Translations under genes and position numbers: made by a program
Source of the DNA: Catillopecten margaritatus gill symbiont
GTDB taxonomy: Bacteria; Pseudomonadota; Gammaproteobacteria; PS1; Pseudothioglobaceae
NCBI GenBank assembly: GCA_037956075.1
Contig: CP138327.1
Coordinates: 124,001 to 188,000, forward strand
Direction: 5' to 3'
DNA length: 64,000 bases
Part shown: piece by piece, positions 21,334-30,605 of the stretch
Layout: each line of letters starts with the position of its first letter
Numbering within the stretch: position 1 is the stretch's first letter
Notes under the pieces: model-generated
Databases searched by the model: none
What the model was told of the DNA's origin: nothing
Seen by the model: the letters and a program-made list of their open reading frames with translations, nothing else

Positions 21334-22806
21334 TTAAAATGCTTCAGTTTCAAAATTAGGTACTTCACCCTGGTCAAAATTAGGCATATTGTGTGCATCA
21401 GCAACTTCCGTTTGCCACTCATCAGGTGCGTATTCCATTTGAGAGTCATTTGCCAAATTTTCAAAGCGAGTATATTGCCCAATCCACGCCAGTTTGATAT
21501 TCCCCGTTTCGCCATTACGATGCTTGGAAATCATCAAATCTGCCTTGCCCACTTCCTCAGGGTTGGAGTAACTCTCATCATGATATTGTTCATCACGATA
21601 GACGAAAGCAATAATGTCCGCATCCTGCTCAATCGAGCCTGATTCACGCAAATCAGACATTTGTGGCATACGCCCCTTACCCGCTTTAGGGCGAGATTCA
21701 ACGCCACGATTGAGCTGCGACAAGGCAATTACAGGCACATCAATTTCTTTGGCAAGGGCTTTGAGTGAACGGGAAATTTCAGAAATTTCTTGCACACGAT
21801 TTTCACTTTTTCCGTGCACTGTCATTAGTTGCAAGTAGTCCACCATAATCAAGGATAATTCGGGATATTGTCGCTTGACTCGGCGTGCTTTTGCGCGAAT
21901 TTCTGTCGGGGTAATAGAAGGGGTTTCGTCAATCAAAATATTGTTTTTATCGAGTGCTGTAATCGCATGGCTAAAACTGTTCCAGTCTGTTTCCGTCATC
22001 TCACCCTTGCGAATTTTCTTGCTATCAATATGCCCGAATGAAGAAATCATTCTCAGTGTTAACGCCTCAGTCGGCATCTCTAACGAGAAAACCAAAACAG
22101 GCTTACTTTGTTCAATCGCAACATTGCCGACCACATTCATCGCAAACGCCGTTTTACCCATTGAAGGACGACCAGCGACAATGATTAAATCGCCATTTTG
22201 TAAGCCCGAAGTTTTTTCATCCAAATCGGCAAAACCCGTTTCTAACCCCGTGATAGAGCCTTTGCTCTCTGCCCATTCCTGTGCTTTGTTTGCCACATTT
22301 TTAGTGATGTCTTTGACATTCACCACATCCTGTTTACCACGGGTAATTTGCTCGGCAATCTGAAAAATCTTTCTTTCAGACAAATCAATCAATTCCTGCA
22401 CTTCAATATCTTTTGGATGATAAGCCGCATCTGCAATCTGTTGGCTGACCATAATCAACTGGCGGTAAACAGATAACTCACGCACATGTTGCGCATAGGT
22501 TTTGACATTCGCAATACTTGGTGTACTTTCAGCGATTTGTGCTAAATACTCAAAGCCCCCCACAGTCTCTTCATCACCGGTTTTTTTCAATCGCTCTTTA
22601 ACCGTTAAAATATCCGCAGGTTCACCGTGTTCCAGTAGTATATGAATGGCATCAAAAATAATACGATGTGAAGGTCGGTAAAAATCATCCGCTGTTAGCA
22701 CATCCGCTACCTCGTCCCACGCTTCATTATGCATTAATAAACCACCGAGTACAGATTGCTCTGACTCAAGGGAATTTGGCGGTATTTTAGCGTTTTCGAT
22801 GTCCAT
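21334..22806 (-). CDS. dnaB: Replicative DNA helicase DnaB
   Basis: Hexameric helicase of the replication fork, 490 residues (E. coli 471). The N-terminal DnaB domain begins after PPNSLESEQSVLGGLL. The C-terminal RecA-like ATPase carries Walker A AGRPSMGKTAFA near residue 208, Walker B LIMVDYLQLM near 310 and DLRESGSIEQDADII. No intein is visible. It lies between the rplI terminator and alr, as in many relatives. Confidence 0.96.
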   Translation of the reverse strand: MDIENAKIPPNSLESEQSVLGGLLMHNEAWDEVADVLTADDFYRPSHRIIFDAIHILLEHGEPADILTVKERLKKTGDEETVGGFEYLAQIAESTPSIANVKTYAQHVRELSVYRQLIMVSQQIADAAYHPKDIEVQELIDLSERKIFQIAEQITRGKQDVVNVKDITKNVANKAQEWAESKGSITGLETGFADLDEKTSGLQNGDLIIVAGRPSMGKTAFAMNVVGNVAIEQSKPVLVFSLEMPTEALTLRMISSFGHIDSKKIRKGEMTETDWNSFSHAITALDKNNILIDETPSITPTEIRAKARRVKRQYPELSLIMVDYLQLMTVHGKSENRVQEISEISRSLKALAKEIDVPVIALSQLNRGVESRPKAGKGRMPQMSDLRESGSIEQDADIIAFVYRDEQYHDESYSNPEEVGKADLMISKHRNGETGNIKLAWIGQYTRFENLANDSQMEYAPDEWQTEVADAHNMPNFDQGEVPNFETEAF

Positions 22807-22826
22807 AATGTTTGCTTGAAATAAAA

Positions 22827-22850
22827 AAAACCCTCAGAGAGAGGGTTTTT
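22827..22850. terminator. Intrinsic terminator after rplI
   Basis: ACCCTC and GAGGGT arms around AGAGA, flanked by an A-run on one side and a T-run on the other, so it can work in either direction. It lies in the gap between rplI and dnaB on the reverse strand and would end the rpsF-rpsR-rplI transcript. Confidence 0.8.
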
Positions 22851-22874
22851 ATTTTAACTTATTTTTGTGGGTTT

Positions 22875-23330
22875 TTACTGCTCTTCGTCAGAAGCCTCAA
22901 CTACCACTTTAACCGCAACTTCAATGTCGGTGTATAGCGTAACACTAATGTCATATTCACCAATATGATGAATAGCCTCAGACATATTAATGTCGCGTTT
23001 TTCAACTTCATGACCCGATGCTGCCAAGCTAGTAACGATATCTGCTGTGGTAATAGAACCGAACAACTTACCTTCCTCACTGGCATTCACTTTCAGTGTG
23101 CACACCACGCCTTCCATTGCTGCTGCTTTTTCTGTTGCCGCGTTGATAGTCGCTGTTTCTTTCGCTTGTAAATCCGCTTTAATTGCTTCAAACTCAGCCA
23201 TATTAGCCGCTGTCGCTGGCTTGGCTTTACCTTGTGGAATTAGGAAATTACGCGCATAGCCCGCTTTCACATTCGCCGTATCGCCTAGACTACCTAACTT
23301 ACCAATTGTTTCTAATAAAATTACTTGCAT
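22875..23330 (-). CDS. rplI: Large-subunit ribosomal protein L9
   Basis: Ribosomal protein bL9, 151 residues (E. coli 149). The N-terminal domain begins MQVILLETIGKLGSLGD with GYARNFLIPQGKA, which binds 23S rRNA at the base of the L1 stalk; a long helix with alternating alanine and lysine/glutamate leads to the C-terminal domain. It is the third gene of the rpsF-rpsR-rplI operon, with a terminator just after. A priB gene, present here in E. coli, is absent. Confidence 0.97.
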   Translation of the reverse strand: MQVILLETIGKLGSLGDTANVKAGYARNFLIPQGKAKPATAANMAEFEAIKADLQAKETATINAATEKAAAMEGVVCTLKVNASEEGKLFGSITTADIVTSLAASGHEVEKRDINMSEAIHHIGEYDISVTLYTDIEVAVKVVVEASDEEQ

Positions 23331-23338
23331 AATAACTC

Positions 23339-23593
23339 CTATTTTTTGTGTTTGTCAGTGTAAGGAATTAATGCTAGGAATCTAGCGCGTTTAATCGCAG
23401 TCGTCAATTGACGCTGAAATCTTGCACTGGTGCTAGTCATTCTTGATGGGGTAATCTTACCACTTTCATCAATATTCTTTAACAAGACATCAACATCTTT
23501 GTAGTCAATCTCTTTAACACCTGCTGCCGTAAAACGGCAATAAGTGTTGATTTTAATTTGAGGTCTGCGTTTTCTCTTCTGTTGCTTAGCCAT
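23339..23593 (-). CDS. rpsR: Small-subunit ribosomal protein S18
   Basis: Ribosomal protein bS18, 84 residues (E. coli 75); the extra residues are mainly a basic C-terminal tail. The conserved segments [33 protein letters not shown] and [13 protein letters not shown] are clear. It binds the platform of the small subunit as a dimer with S6, whose gene lies 9 bp upstream in the same operon. Confidence 0.97.
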   Translation of the reverse strand: MAKQQKRKRRPQIKINTYCRFTAAGVKEIDYKDVDVLLKNIDESGKITPSRMTSTSARFQRQLTTAIKRARFLALIPYTDKHKK

Positions 23594-23602
23594 AATAATC
23601 TC

Positions 23603-23956
23603 CTATTTCCTTCTCTCTTTTCTTTCTTTATCAGCATCTTTAGCCGTCATCATAATTGAAGTGCCAGTAATCGCCTCTTTTTTAGAAATGATTAAATTTC
23701 TAAGAATAGCATCATTAAAACGGAAATTATAATTCAACTTATCAAGCGTTTCTTGACCACATTCGATGTTCAACATCACATAGTGCGCTTTGTAAATTTT
23801 ATTGATTGGATAAGCCAGGTGCTTACGCCCCCAGTCTTCTTCACGATGAATATTACCGCCGTCAGCCGTAATCATTTCTTTGTACTTGTCCATCATCGGA
23901 CCAACCTGCGTGGATTGGTCAGGATGCACAATCAGTGTAATCTCATAGTGTCTCAT
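23603..23956 (-). CDS. rpsF: Small-subunit ribosomal protein S6
   Basis: Ribosomal protein bS6, 117 residues from the start at 23956 ([15 protein letters not shown]). The open frame continues 23 codons upstream, but an AAGGAG ribosome site sits at the right distance before this ATG and the family starts here. Conserved [19 protein letters not shown] and a charged C-terminal tail are present. It leads the rpsF-rpsR-rplI operon. Confidence 0.96.
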   Translation of the reverse strand: MRHYEITLIVHPDQSTQVGPMMDKYKEMITADGGNIHREEDWGRKHLAYPINKIYKAHYVMLNIECGQETLDKLNYNFRFNDAILRNLIISKKEAITGTSIMMTAKDADKERKERRK

Positions 23957-24039
23957 GAGTGTTTTCTCCTTATGGTTATTATAAAAAAAAGCTTGCCAGG
24001 TAGTATTCAAGTAGCACCCAGTCAAGCAAGGGAACGCAC

Positions 24040-24045
24040 ATTATA
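24040..24045 (-). promoter_or_regulatory. Possible -10 box for the rpsF operon
   Basis: The reverse strand reads TATAAT here, about 85 bp before the rpsF start. No convincing -35 box is seen in the AT-rich DNA before it. Confidence 0.4.
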
Positions 24046-24107
24046 CACTGTTTTATTATTTTTAAATTTAAAGTGTTCTGTTTTTATGTTTATTGATTGT
24101 TTATTGA

Positions 24108-24113
24108 TATAAT
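24108..24113 (+). promoter_or_regulatory. Possible -10 box for the hsdM operon
   Basis: TATAAT lies 34 bp before the hsdM start chosen here. The 191-bp divergent spacer between rpsF and hsdM has no other gene. A matching -35 hexamer at 17 bp is not evident, so this is tentative. Confidence 0.4.
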
Positions 24114-24147
24114 GCGTATTTATTTTCAATATCATCATAGCAACATT

Positions 24148-25596
24148 ATGTTTGAACAAACCTTTAAAAACATAGACGATATACTCCATAAAGATGCAGG
24201 TTGTGGCAGTGAATTAGACTATGTAGAACAAACTTCTTGGGTGTTGTTTTTAAAATATTTAGACGATTTAGAGCAAGACAAACAAACCGCCGCTGAACTC
24301 ACTGGGGAGGCTTATCAAGCCATTGTTTCTGCACCATTTCGATGGGCAACTTGGGCAGTGCCAAAACTTGATAATGGTAATATTGACCATAATGCTTTAA
24401 CAGGCGATGACTTGCTGGATTTTGTCAATAATCAACTGTTTCCTTATCTAAAAAAATTCAAAACCCAAGCCACAAGTGCCAATACCATTGAATACAAAAT
24501 CGGCGAAATTTTCAGCGAATTAAAAAATCGCATTCAAAGTGGCTATAACTTGCGAGAAGTGATAACCCTTGTTAATGAGTTGCATTTTAGAACGCACCAA
24601 GAAAAGCATGAAATGAGCCATCTGTATGAAAGCAAAATTAAAAATATGGGTAATGCAGGACGAAACGGCGGCGAATATTACACCCCTCGTTCGCTTATTA
24701 AAACCATTGTTAAAGTGGTTTCGCCAAAAATAGGCGATACTATTTATGACGGTGCGGTGGGTAGCGCAGGATTTTTGGTTGAGGCTTTTGAATATTTGAA
24801 TAAAAAAGGTTTATCTACTAGCGACACAGAAACTTTGCAAAAGAATACTTTTTATGGCAAGGAGAAAAAATCCCTCGCTTATATCATTGGCATTATGAAT
24901 ATGGTTTTGCATGGGATAGAAGCCCCCAATATTATTCACGCCAATACACTGGCTGAAAATTTAAGCGACATTCAAGAGAAAGACCGTTTTGATGTTATTT
25001 TAGCCAACCCACCTTTTGGCGGCAAAGAGCGAGCCGAAGTGCAACAAAATTTCCCGATTAAAACCGGTGAAACTGCCAGTTTATTTTTACAACACTTTAT
25101 CAAAATCTTAAAAGCAGGTGGCAAGGCAGGCGTGGTGATTAAAAATACTTTTTTAAGCAACACCGACAACGCCTCAATCGCCTTACGCAAAGAATTATTA
25201 AGCAGTTGCAATTTACACACCGTGCTAGATTTACCGGGCGGAACCTTCACAGGGGCAGGGGTGAAAACCGTCGTCTTGTTTTTTAACAAAGGCGAATCCA
25301 CGCAAAAAACTTGGTTCTATCAACTTAATTTAGACAGAAACCTCGGCAAAACCAACCCACTCAATGAGCGAGATTTGGCAGAATTTATTGAATTTCAAAA
25401 AACCCAAAAATCCAGCGAAAACGCTTGGACGGTAGATATTACCAAGCTTGAGAAAAACACAGTTGATTTATCCGCCAAAAATCCAAATACGCCTGAAGAA
25501 GCCCCTTTGCGTGAGCCAAAAGAAATATTAGAAAATATGGCAGAACTGGATAAAGAAAGTGAAGAAATTTTAAGCAAAATAGAAGAATTACTATGA
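24148..25596 (+). CDS. hsdM: Type I restriction-modification methyltransferase subunit HsdM
   Basis: N6-adenine methyltransferase subunit, 482 residues from the start at 24148 (MFEQTFKNIDDILHK, a typical HsdM N-terminus; the frame reads 17 codons further upstream without similarity). After the helical N-terminal domain comes SAM motif I, DGAVGSAGFLVEAF near residue 201, and catalytic motif IV NPPFGG near 286. It should work with HsdS for DNA recognition and modification. The stop forms an ATGA with the rhuM gene that is inserted between hsdM and hsdS. It appears intact, but hsdS is frameshifted, so specificity may be lost. Confidence 0.94.
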   Translation: MFEQTFKNIDDILHKDAGCGSELDYVEQTSWVLFLKYLDDLEQDKQTAAELTGEAYQAIVSAPFRWATWAVPKLDNGNIDHNALTGDDLLDFVNNQLFPYLKKFKTQATSANTIEYKIGEIFSELKNRIQSGYNLREVITLVNELHFRTHQEKHEMSHLYESKIKNMGNAGRNGGEYYTPRSLIKTIVKVVSPKIGDTIYDGAVGSAGFLVEAFEYLNKKGLSTSDTETLQKNTFYGKEKKSLAYIIGIMNMVLHGIEAPNIIHANTLAENLSDIQEKDRFDVILANPPFGGKERAEVQQNFPIKTGETASLFLQHFIKILKAGGKAGVVIKNTFLSNTDNASIALRKELLSSCNLHTVLDLPGGTFTGAGVKTVVLFFNKGESTQKTWFYQLNLDRNLGKTNPLNERDLAEFIEFQKTQKSSENAWTVDITKLEKNTVDLSAKNPNTPEEAPLREPKEILENMAELDKESEEILSKIEELL

Positions 25597-26585
25597 ATGA
25601 CAAGCAAAATATAGTCATTTATAATACAACTGATGGCAAAATTTCTGTTTCTCTTTATGCAAAAGACGGCATAGTATGGATGAACCAAAATCAATTAGCA
25701 GAACTTTTTGACACCTCCAAACAAAACATCAGTACTCATATTGATAATATATTAAAAAACAATGAGTTGAAAGAAAATTCAGTTGTCAAAGATTACTTGA
25801 CAACTGCCAATGATGGCAAAAATTACAAGGTTGCTTTTTACGCCTTAGAAATGATTTTAGCCATTGGTTATAGAGCCAGAAGCAAAAGAGGTGTCCAGTT
25901 TAGAACTTGGGCGACCAGCAACCTAAAAGAATATATGGTTAAAGGTTTTTTGATGGATGATGAAAGGCTCAAAAACCCTGATGGAAGACCTGATTATTTT
26001 GATGAATTGCTTAAGAGAATTCGTGATGTTCGTGCTTCTGAAAAACGCTTTTATCAAAAAATAAGAGATTTACTTAGCCTTAGTAGTGATTATGACAAAA
26101 CTGATAAAGCCACGCAAATGTTTTTTGCCGAAATTCAAAATAAATTACTATATGCCGTTACAGACAAAACAGCAGCAGAACTTATAATCAACAGAGCTAA
26201 TAAAGACCAACCCAATATGGCACTGACCGCTTGGAAAGGTTCTATTGTCCGCAAACAAGATATTTTTATTGCCAAAAACTATCTATTTGAGGATGAAATT
26301 GACACACTTAATCGCTTAGTCGTCATCTTTTTAGAAACGGCAGAATTAAGAGTTAAAAACAGACAAGATATTACCTTAGAGTTCTGGCGAGACAATGTGG
26401 ATAAGATGCTTGATTTTAATGACAAAAAAATCCTCACAACCAAAGGCGCAATCAGTAAAGAACAAATGCAACAAAAAATAACAGAAATATACACCTTGTT
26501 CGATAAAAAAAGAAAAACCACAGAAGCAAAAGAAACAGACTTAAAAGAACTGGAAGAGTTGCATAACTCAATTAAAAGAAAATGA
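25593..26585 (+). CDS. RhuM-family protein, copy 1
   Basis: 330 residues of the virulence RhuM family, named after a gene of Salmonella pathogenicity island 3 and frequent inside restriction-modification loci; its function is not established. The N-terminal part looks like a winged-helix or ORF6N-type DNA-binding region (VWMNQNQLAELFDTSKQNIS near residues 28-47). A conserved core follows with MVKGFLMDDERLKNP and RDVRASEKRFYQKIRDL, then a charged coiled C-terminus. It is joined by ATGA overlaps to hsdM upstream and hsdS downstream. A diverged paralogue lies at 30602. It could regulate the locus or be an independent toxin or defence factor. Confidence 0.85.
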   Translation: MNDKQNIVIYNTTDGKISVSLYAKDGIVWMNQNQLAELFDTSKQNISTHIDNILKNNELKENSVVKDYLTTANDGKNYKVAFYALEMILAIGYRARSKRGVQFRTWATSNLKEYMVKGFLMDDERLKNPDGRPDYFDELLKRIRDVRASEKRFYQKIRDLLSLSSDYDKTDKATQMFFAEIQNKLLYAVTDKTAAELIINRANKDQPNMALTAWKGSIVRKQDIFIAKNYLFEDEIDTLNRLVVIFLETAELRVKNRQDITLEFWRDNVDKMLDFNDKKILTTKGAISKEQMQQKITEIYTLFDKKRKTTEAKETDLKELEELHNSIKRK

Positions 26586-27716
26586 TGAGTAAAGTTAAAG
26601 CATTTACAAAAGGGTGGAAATATGGATTTTTAGAGGATGCAGTACATAAAGGCTCTTCAAATATTTCTTTAAATAAAGTTAAAAATGATGAAGGAGAATA
26701 TCCTCTTTTTAGTGCAAAAGGATTTAATAAAAATATTTCTTTTTTTCAGCAAGAGAAAGAATATTTAGCAATAATTAAAGATGGGGCAGGGATTGGAAGA
26801 GTTTCAAAACACCCTGCTAAATCATCTATTGTTGCAACAATGCAATACTTAATTCCCAAAAAAGGGTTTGATATTAACTTTGTGGAATATTTTTTAAATG
26901 GAATAGATTTTGAAAAACATAGAAATGGAAGTACAATACCACATATTTATTTTAAAGATTATAAATCAGAACAGTTTCCAATATTAAAACTCCCCGAACA
27001 AAAACGCATCGTTTCTATTTTAGATAAAGCCTTTATTGAAATAGCCAAAGCAAAAACCAACGCCGAACAAAATCTTAAAAACGCCAAACAACTTTTTGAG
27101 AGTTATTTACAAAATATTTTTGAAAATAAAGGGGATGATTGGGAGGAGAAAAACTTGATGAAGTTTGCGAGATTACCTCTAAACTAATTGACCCAAAAGA
27201 AGCACAATATCAAGGCTTAATTCATATTGGTGCAGGAAATATAATATCTGAAAAAGGAACATTAATTGATTTGAAAACAGCGAAAGAAGAAAACCTTATT
27301 TCTGGAAAATTCTTATTTGATGAATCAATGGTGCTTTATAGTAAAATACGACCATATTTAATGAAAATTGTAAAATGCGAATTCAAAGGGCTATGTAGTG
27401 CAGATATTTATCCTTTAGTTCCATACAAAAATGAATTAACACAATCATTTTTGTATCACTTATTATCTTCACATCATTTCACAGAATATGCAATTGAAGG
27501 TTCTCAAAGGGCAGGAATGCCAAAGGTAAATAGAAAACACCTTTTTGAGTATTCATTTTTTTACCAGCAATAAAAGAACAACAAAAAATAGTCCAAAAAT
27601 TAAACGCTCTACAAACTGAAACCAAAAAACTAGAAACCATTTACCAGCAAAAAATAGATAATTTAGAAGAACTAAAAAAATCCATTCTACAAAAAGCATT
27701 TAATGGGGAGTTATGA
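26582..27716 (+). pseudogene. hsdS: Type I specificity subunit HsdS, broken by two single-base frameshifts
   Basis: Reading in three frames reconstructs one HsdS of about 378 residues. Frame one (26582 to about 27150) holds target-recognition domain 1 and a conserved coiled spacer (LPEQKRIVSILDKAF). A base is missing in the A-run at 27149-27153; the second frame (to about 27560) holds recognition domain 2 (GSQRAGMPKVNRKHLF). Another base is missing in the T-run at 27556-27562, after which LPAIKEQQKIVQKLNAL and the final coil ending AFNGEL follow. The end forms an ATGA with the next gene, so overall length and coupling are otherwise intact. It may be a recent pseudogene, a phase-variable gene or a sequencing error. 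Confidence 0.85.
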
Positions 27717-28540
27717 AAAATAAACTGGCAGTATTTCAAGATAAAAACATTCGTAGAGTTTGGCGTAATGATGAGTGGTTTTATTCTTTGGTGGATATTG
27801 TTGCTGTTTTGTCAGAAAGTAAAAACCCAACTGACTACCTTAAAAAAATAAGAAAGCGAGATGATGAATTAAAAACCTACCTAGGGACAAATTGTCCCCA
27901 TGTAGAAATGCACACTATATCGGGCAAAAATAGAAAAACACTTGCAGGAAATACAAAAGATATTTTCCGCTTAATCCAATCTATCCCCTCTAAAAAAGCA
28001 GAACCCTTTAAACAGTGGTTGGCACAAGTGGGCAAAGAGCGATTAGACGAAATAGAAAACCCAGAACTTGCACAAGAGCGAATGAAAGCGATTTATGAAC
28101 AAAAAGGCTATCCTAAAGATTGGATTGATAAACGCTTACGAGGTATTGCTATCCGTCAAAATTTAACCGATGAATGGCAAAAACGAGGCATCAAAGAACA
28201 CAGCGATTATGCCATTCTAACCGCTGAAATTTCCAAAGCCACTTTTGGGATGACCCCTGCTGAATATAAAAACTTTAAAAATCTACCTGAAAAATCTAAA
28301 ATAAACCTTCGGGATAATATGGATGATTTAGAATTGATTTTTACAATGTTAGGCGAACGAGTAACAACTGAAATTTCCAAAGAGGAAAAACCAGCAACCT
28401 TTAATGAAAATAAGAAAGTTGCCAACCGAGGTGGCAAAGTAGCAGGCAACGCGAGAAAAGAAACTGAAAAAGAACTGGGCAGAAGTGTTGTGAGTGAGGA
28501 TAATTTTTTGGGTTTGAATAAAACACTGGGACAGAAGTGA
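27713..28540 (+). CDS. Bro-N domain protein (phage antirepressor / DinD-like)
   Basis: 275 residues. The N-terminal Bro-N domain (VFQDKNIRRVWRNDEWFYSL, then VDIVAVLSESKNPTDYLKKI) is known from baculovirus BRO and phage antirepressor proteins. The middle resembles DNA-damage-inducible protein D: RLIQSIPSKKAEPFKQWLAQ, VGKERLDEIENPELA and DYAILTAEISKATFGM. It is coupled to the hsdS end by ATGA. DinD-type proteins are LexA-regulated in E. coli, but no LexA box was identified here. Family assignment is good; its job within a restriction locus is unknown. Its 3' end is duplicated in decayed form just downstream. Confidence 0.8.
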   Translation: MKNKLAVFQDKNIRRVWRNDEWFYSLVDIVAVLSESKNPTDYLKKIRKRDDELKTYLGTNCPHVEMHTISGKNRKTLAGNTKDIFRLIQSIPSKKAEPFKQWLAQVGKERLDEIENPELAQERMKAIYEQKGYPKDWIDKRLRGIAIRQNLTDEWQKRGIKEHSDYAILTAEISKATFGMTPAEYKNFKNLPEKSKINLRDNMDDLELIFTMLGERVTTEISKEEKPATFNENKKVANRGGKVAGNARKETEKELGRSVVSEDNFLGLNKTLGQK

Positions 28541-28748
28541 TGGATAAGTTTAAAATTTATACTATTCTGGTAAGATTAAAAATCAATCTTACAAAACCCA
28601 ATGGGGAGTATCAACCAATATAAACAGGCAAAACAAAAAAGAGAACCGAAAAAGAACTGGGTTATTGTTTGATGGATATTTTTGGGTTTGAATAAAACAC
28701 CATTATCAAAAGTGATGGATAAGTTTAAAATTTATACTATTCTGGTAA
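28504..28748. repeat. 175-bp-spaced tandem duplication of the Bro gene 3' end
   Basis: A 22-bp stretch at 28504 and a 39-bp stretch at 28535-28573 recur exactly at 28679 and 28710-28748, both offset by 175 bp, with diverged sequence between. The first copy contains the end of the Bro-N gene and its stop; the second no longer codes. A hairpin with arms GTAAGATT and AATCTTAC at 28570-28592 may end transcription. Confidence 0.75.
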
Positions 28749-28789
28749 AATTAAAAAAATCTTACAAATAAAAATGAGAAAAGAAAATG

Positions 28790-29220
28790 AATTTAAAAAT
28801 ATTTGCAAAAATTATTATTGGGAAATTAATTATCGTAGAAAAATGAAAAGAAAAGACATCCAAAAGATATTGAACAAGAGTCTATAGGAAGATGCATGAA
28901 TCCATCCTGTAATAAAGATATTAAATTCCACAAATATTGGAGATATAGCAGAAAAGGCACATATTGTTTCTCATAACGATACTGACCGATAATTCTTTAG
29001 AAAATTTAATAATTTTTATGCCCAAACTGCTGCATCTTTTGATAAAAATTTCTTTTAAAGAAGATTTAAGGTCAAAATTGGAAGGTGAAAAATGAAATTA
29101 GGAAGAAGATAATAAAACTTGCAGAAAATTCATTTGATACTTTTGAAAAACTTGAAGAGATAGTTAAACCGATAACTGAAGAATTTAAAAACTATATAAT
29201 AAAATTATTTTTTAAAAGAT
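28790..29220 (+). pseudogene. Decayed HNH endonuclease gene
   Basis: There is no long open frame, but pieces in different frames line up as one protein: IGRCMNPSCNKDIKF from about 28869, then NIGDIAEKAHIVSHNDTD, then NSLENLII, a CPNC motif near 29020, and DLRSKLEGEK. A CxxxxC pair, an AHI-histidine segment and a CPNC pair in this order are the layout of HNH nucleases with zinc knuckles. A helical continuation, LAENSFDTFEKLEEIVKPI, follows to about 29220. Several frameshifts and stops show it is dead. HNH nucleases are common in defence islands. Confidence 0.55.
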
Positions 29221-30259
29221 AACCAAAAATTATATTAAAAAATTTGAATGTGAAATAATCAATATTAATAAATGACATTTTAATATTGAAAATAAAAAAT
29301 TAATTCAAAGCAATGATAATAAAGATTGTTCAAATTTAAAAACAGAAGTATTTAATATTAATGAATTTAATGAAACTAGGGAGGCAAAGAAAAATTAGGT
29401 CAGTTTTAAAGAAGAAAAATATTAACTTCAATATTTGGTGTTTCAAATAGATGTAAGATCTTTACTTCCTTCTGTCTTATCATTAGAATGCTTAATACAA
29501 AAATGACTATTCTAGTTATAAAATGATCTGTTTACTTGATGAAGAATTACCCTATTGAATTTAAACAAAGATAACAAAATGTGAAAAATTGTATTAAAAA
29601 TAAAGATTAAGAAACTATATTCTATACATAAATGCTTTAGAAAGACAGAAATAATGCTAGAAAGTTTATGTTTTATTCTAAAATTTTAAAAAACAATAAT
29701 ATAGTTAAAAAATTTCATGATTTCCCACTTTAAATCAATAACTATTAATCTTGTAAAAGTTTTCTATTTGTTAAATGAATACTGTTTAATTGTCAAAATT
29801 TAGAGCGCATAGCGCCTATGTTCAGGGCTTAAATTATAAATTACATAGTTTGATAAAAAAGCTGCATTTCAAAAAATGCATAGAATTTAGCAGAAAATAT
29901 GCAAATTAAACTTTACAAGTGACTTCTATAAAATGATTTAAGGAATGAATGAAAAATTTTTATTTTAAAATTTCGCAAAATCAAATAAAAATTTTTAGAT
30001 GAGGTTATTTGTTTTAAGAAACCATATCTTTCAAATGATGTAAATTTAAAAAGCTGATAAATTTTATTTCCAAAAGAAGAAAAAGAAGAATTAATTTATT
30101 TTAATACAGAAACTACTTAATAAAGAAATAGATTTAATTAATTAAAAATGAAAAGAGCAAACAGAATTTCAAAAATACAGTTTCTTATGGAAAACTGACA
30201 TGACATCAAGCATGAAGTGATAACTACAACAAAACATTTTATTTTACTAAAAACAAATA
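29221..30259. other. AT-rich decayed DNA with no intact gene
   Basis: About 1 kb of very AT-rich sequence with stops in all frames. Short protein-like runs survive, such as ISKEEKEELIYFNTET near 30060, suggesting eroded genes, but I cannot name a family. No RNA gene, promoter or CRISPR array was recognised. Confidence 0.6.
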
Positions 30260-30350
30260 AGTTGGCAAAAATGAGTGGCTTTATACTTTAAGTAAACATT
30301 GTTGTTGCTTTATAAAGTCAAACTTTACTGACTAAATTAAAAATAATATC
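30260..30350 (+). pseudogene. Relic of a second Bro-N gene start
   Basis: Roughly 90 bp align by eye with the Bro-N gene at about 27757-27851: shared landmarks are TTGGC, ATGAGTGG, TTTAT, ATTGTTG, and ACTGACTA in the same order and spacing. The reading frame is destroyed by small indels. It ends directly before the truncated hsdR copy. Confidence 0.5.
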
Positions 30351-30558
30351 ATGAACGAAGCCGAAACCAGAGCCGAATTAATTGACCCGAAACTCTTAGC
30401 CAATGGCTGGGGTGTAATGGAGGGTTCTAAAATTTTGCGTGAGCGAGATGTTTGTAAAATTACCGATGGCAGAATACAGGTGGGTGGCGGTAGGGCAAAG
30501 CCGTTGATTGCGGATTATATTTTGGTTTATAAGGGGGTTAAATTAGCGGTTGTTGAGG
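30348..30558 (+). repeat. Direct repeat, left copy (hsdR 5' end)
   Basis: This 211-bp stretch matches 31627-31837 with only three mismatches seen by eye and no gaps. It contains the start codon and first 69 or so codons of hsdR. The two copies bracket the second rhuM gene. Confidence 0.95.
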
Positions 30559-30605
30559 TAAATAAGAAAAGAGAGAGGAAATATGCAATTGGAGGTTTAG
30601 TATGA
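30351..30605 (+). pseudogene. Truncated hsdR 5' copy
   Basis: 84 codons. The first 69 residues (MNEAETRAELIDPKLLANGW and onward) are nearly identical to the start of the intact hsdR at 31630. After KLAVVEV the sequence switches to an unrelated lysine-rich tail and stops. The TGA overlaps the ATG of the second rhuM gene (ATGA). It encodes only part of the N-terminal nuclease region, so it is a remnant or a translational leader rather than a working subunit. Confidence 0.85.
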
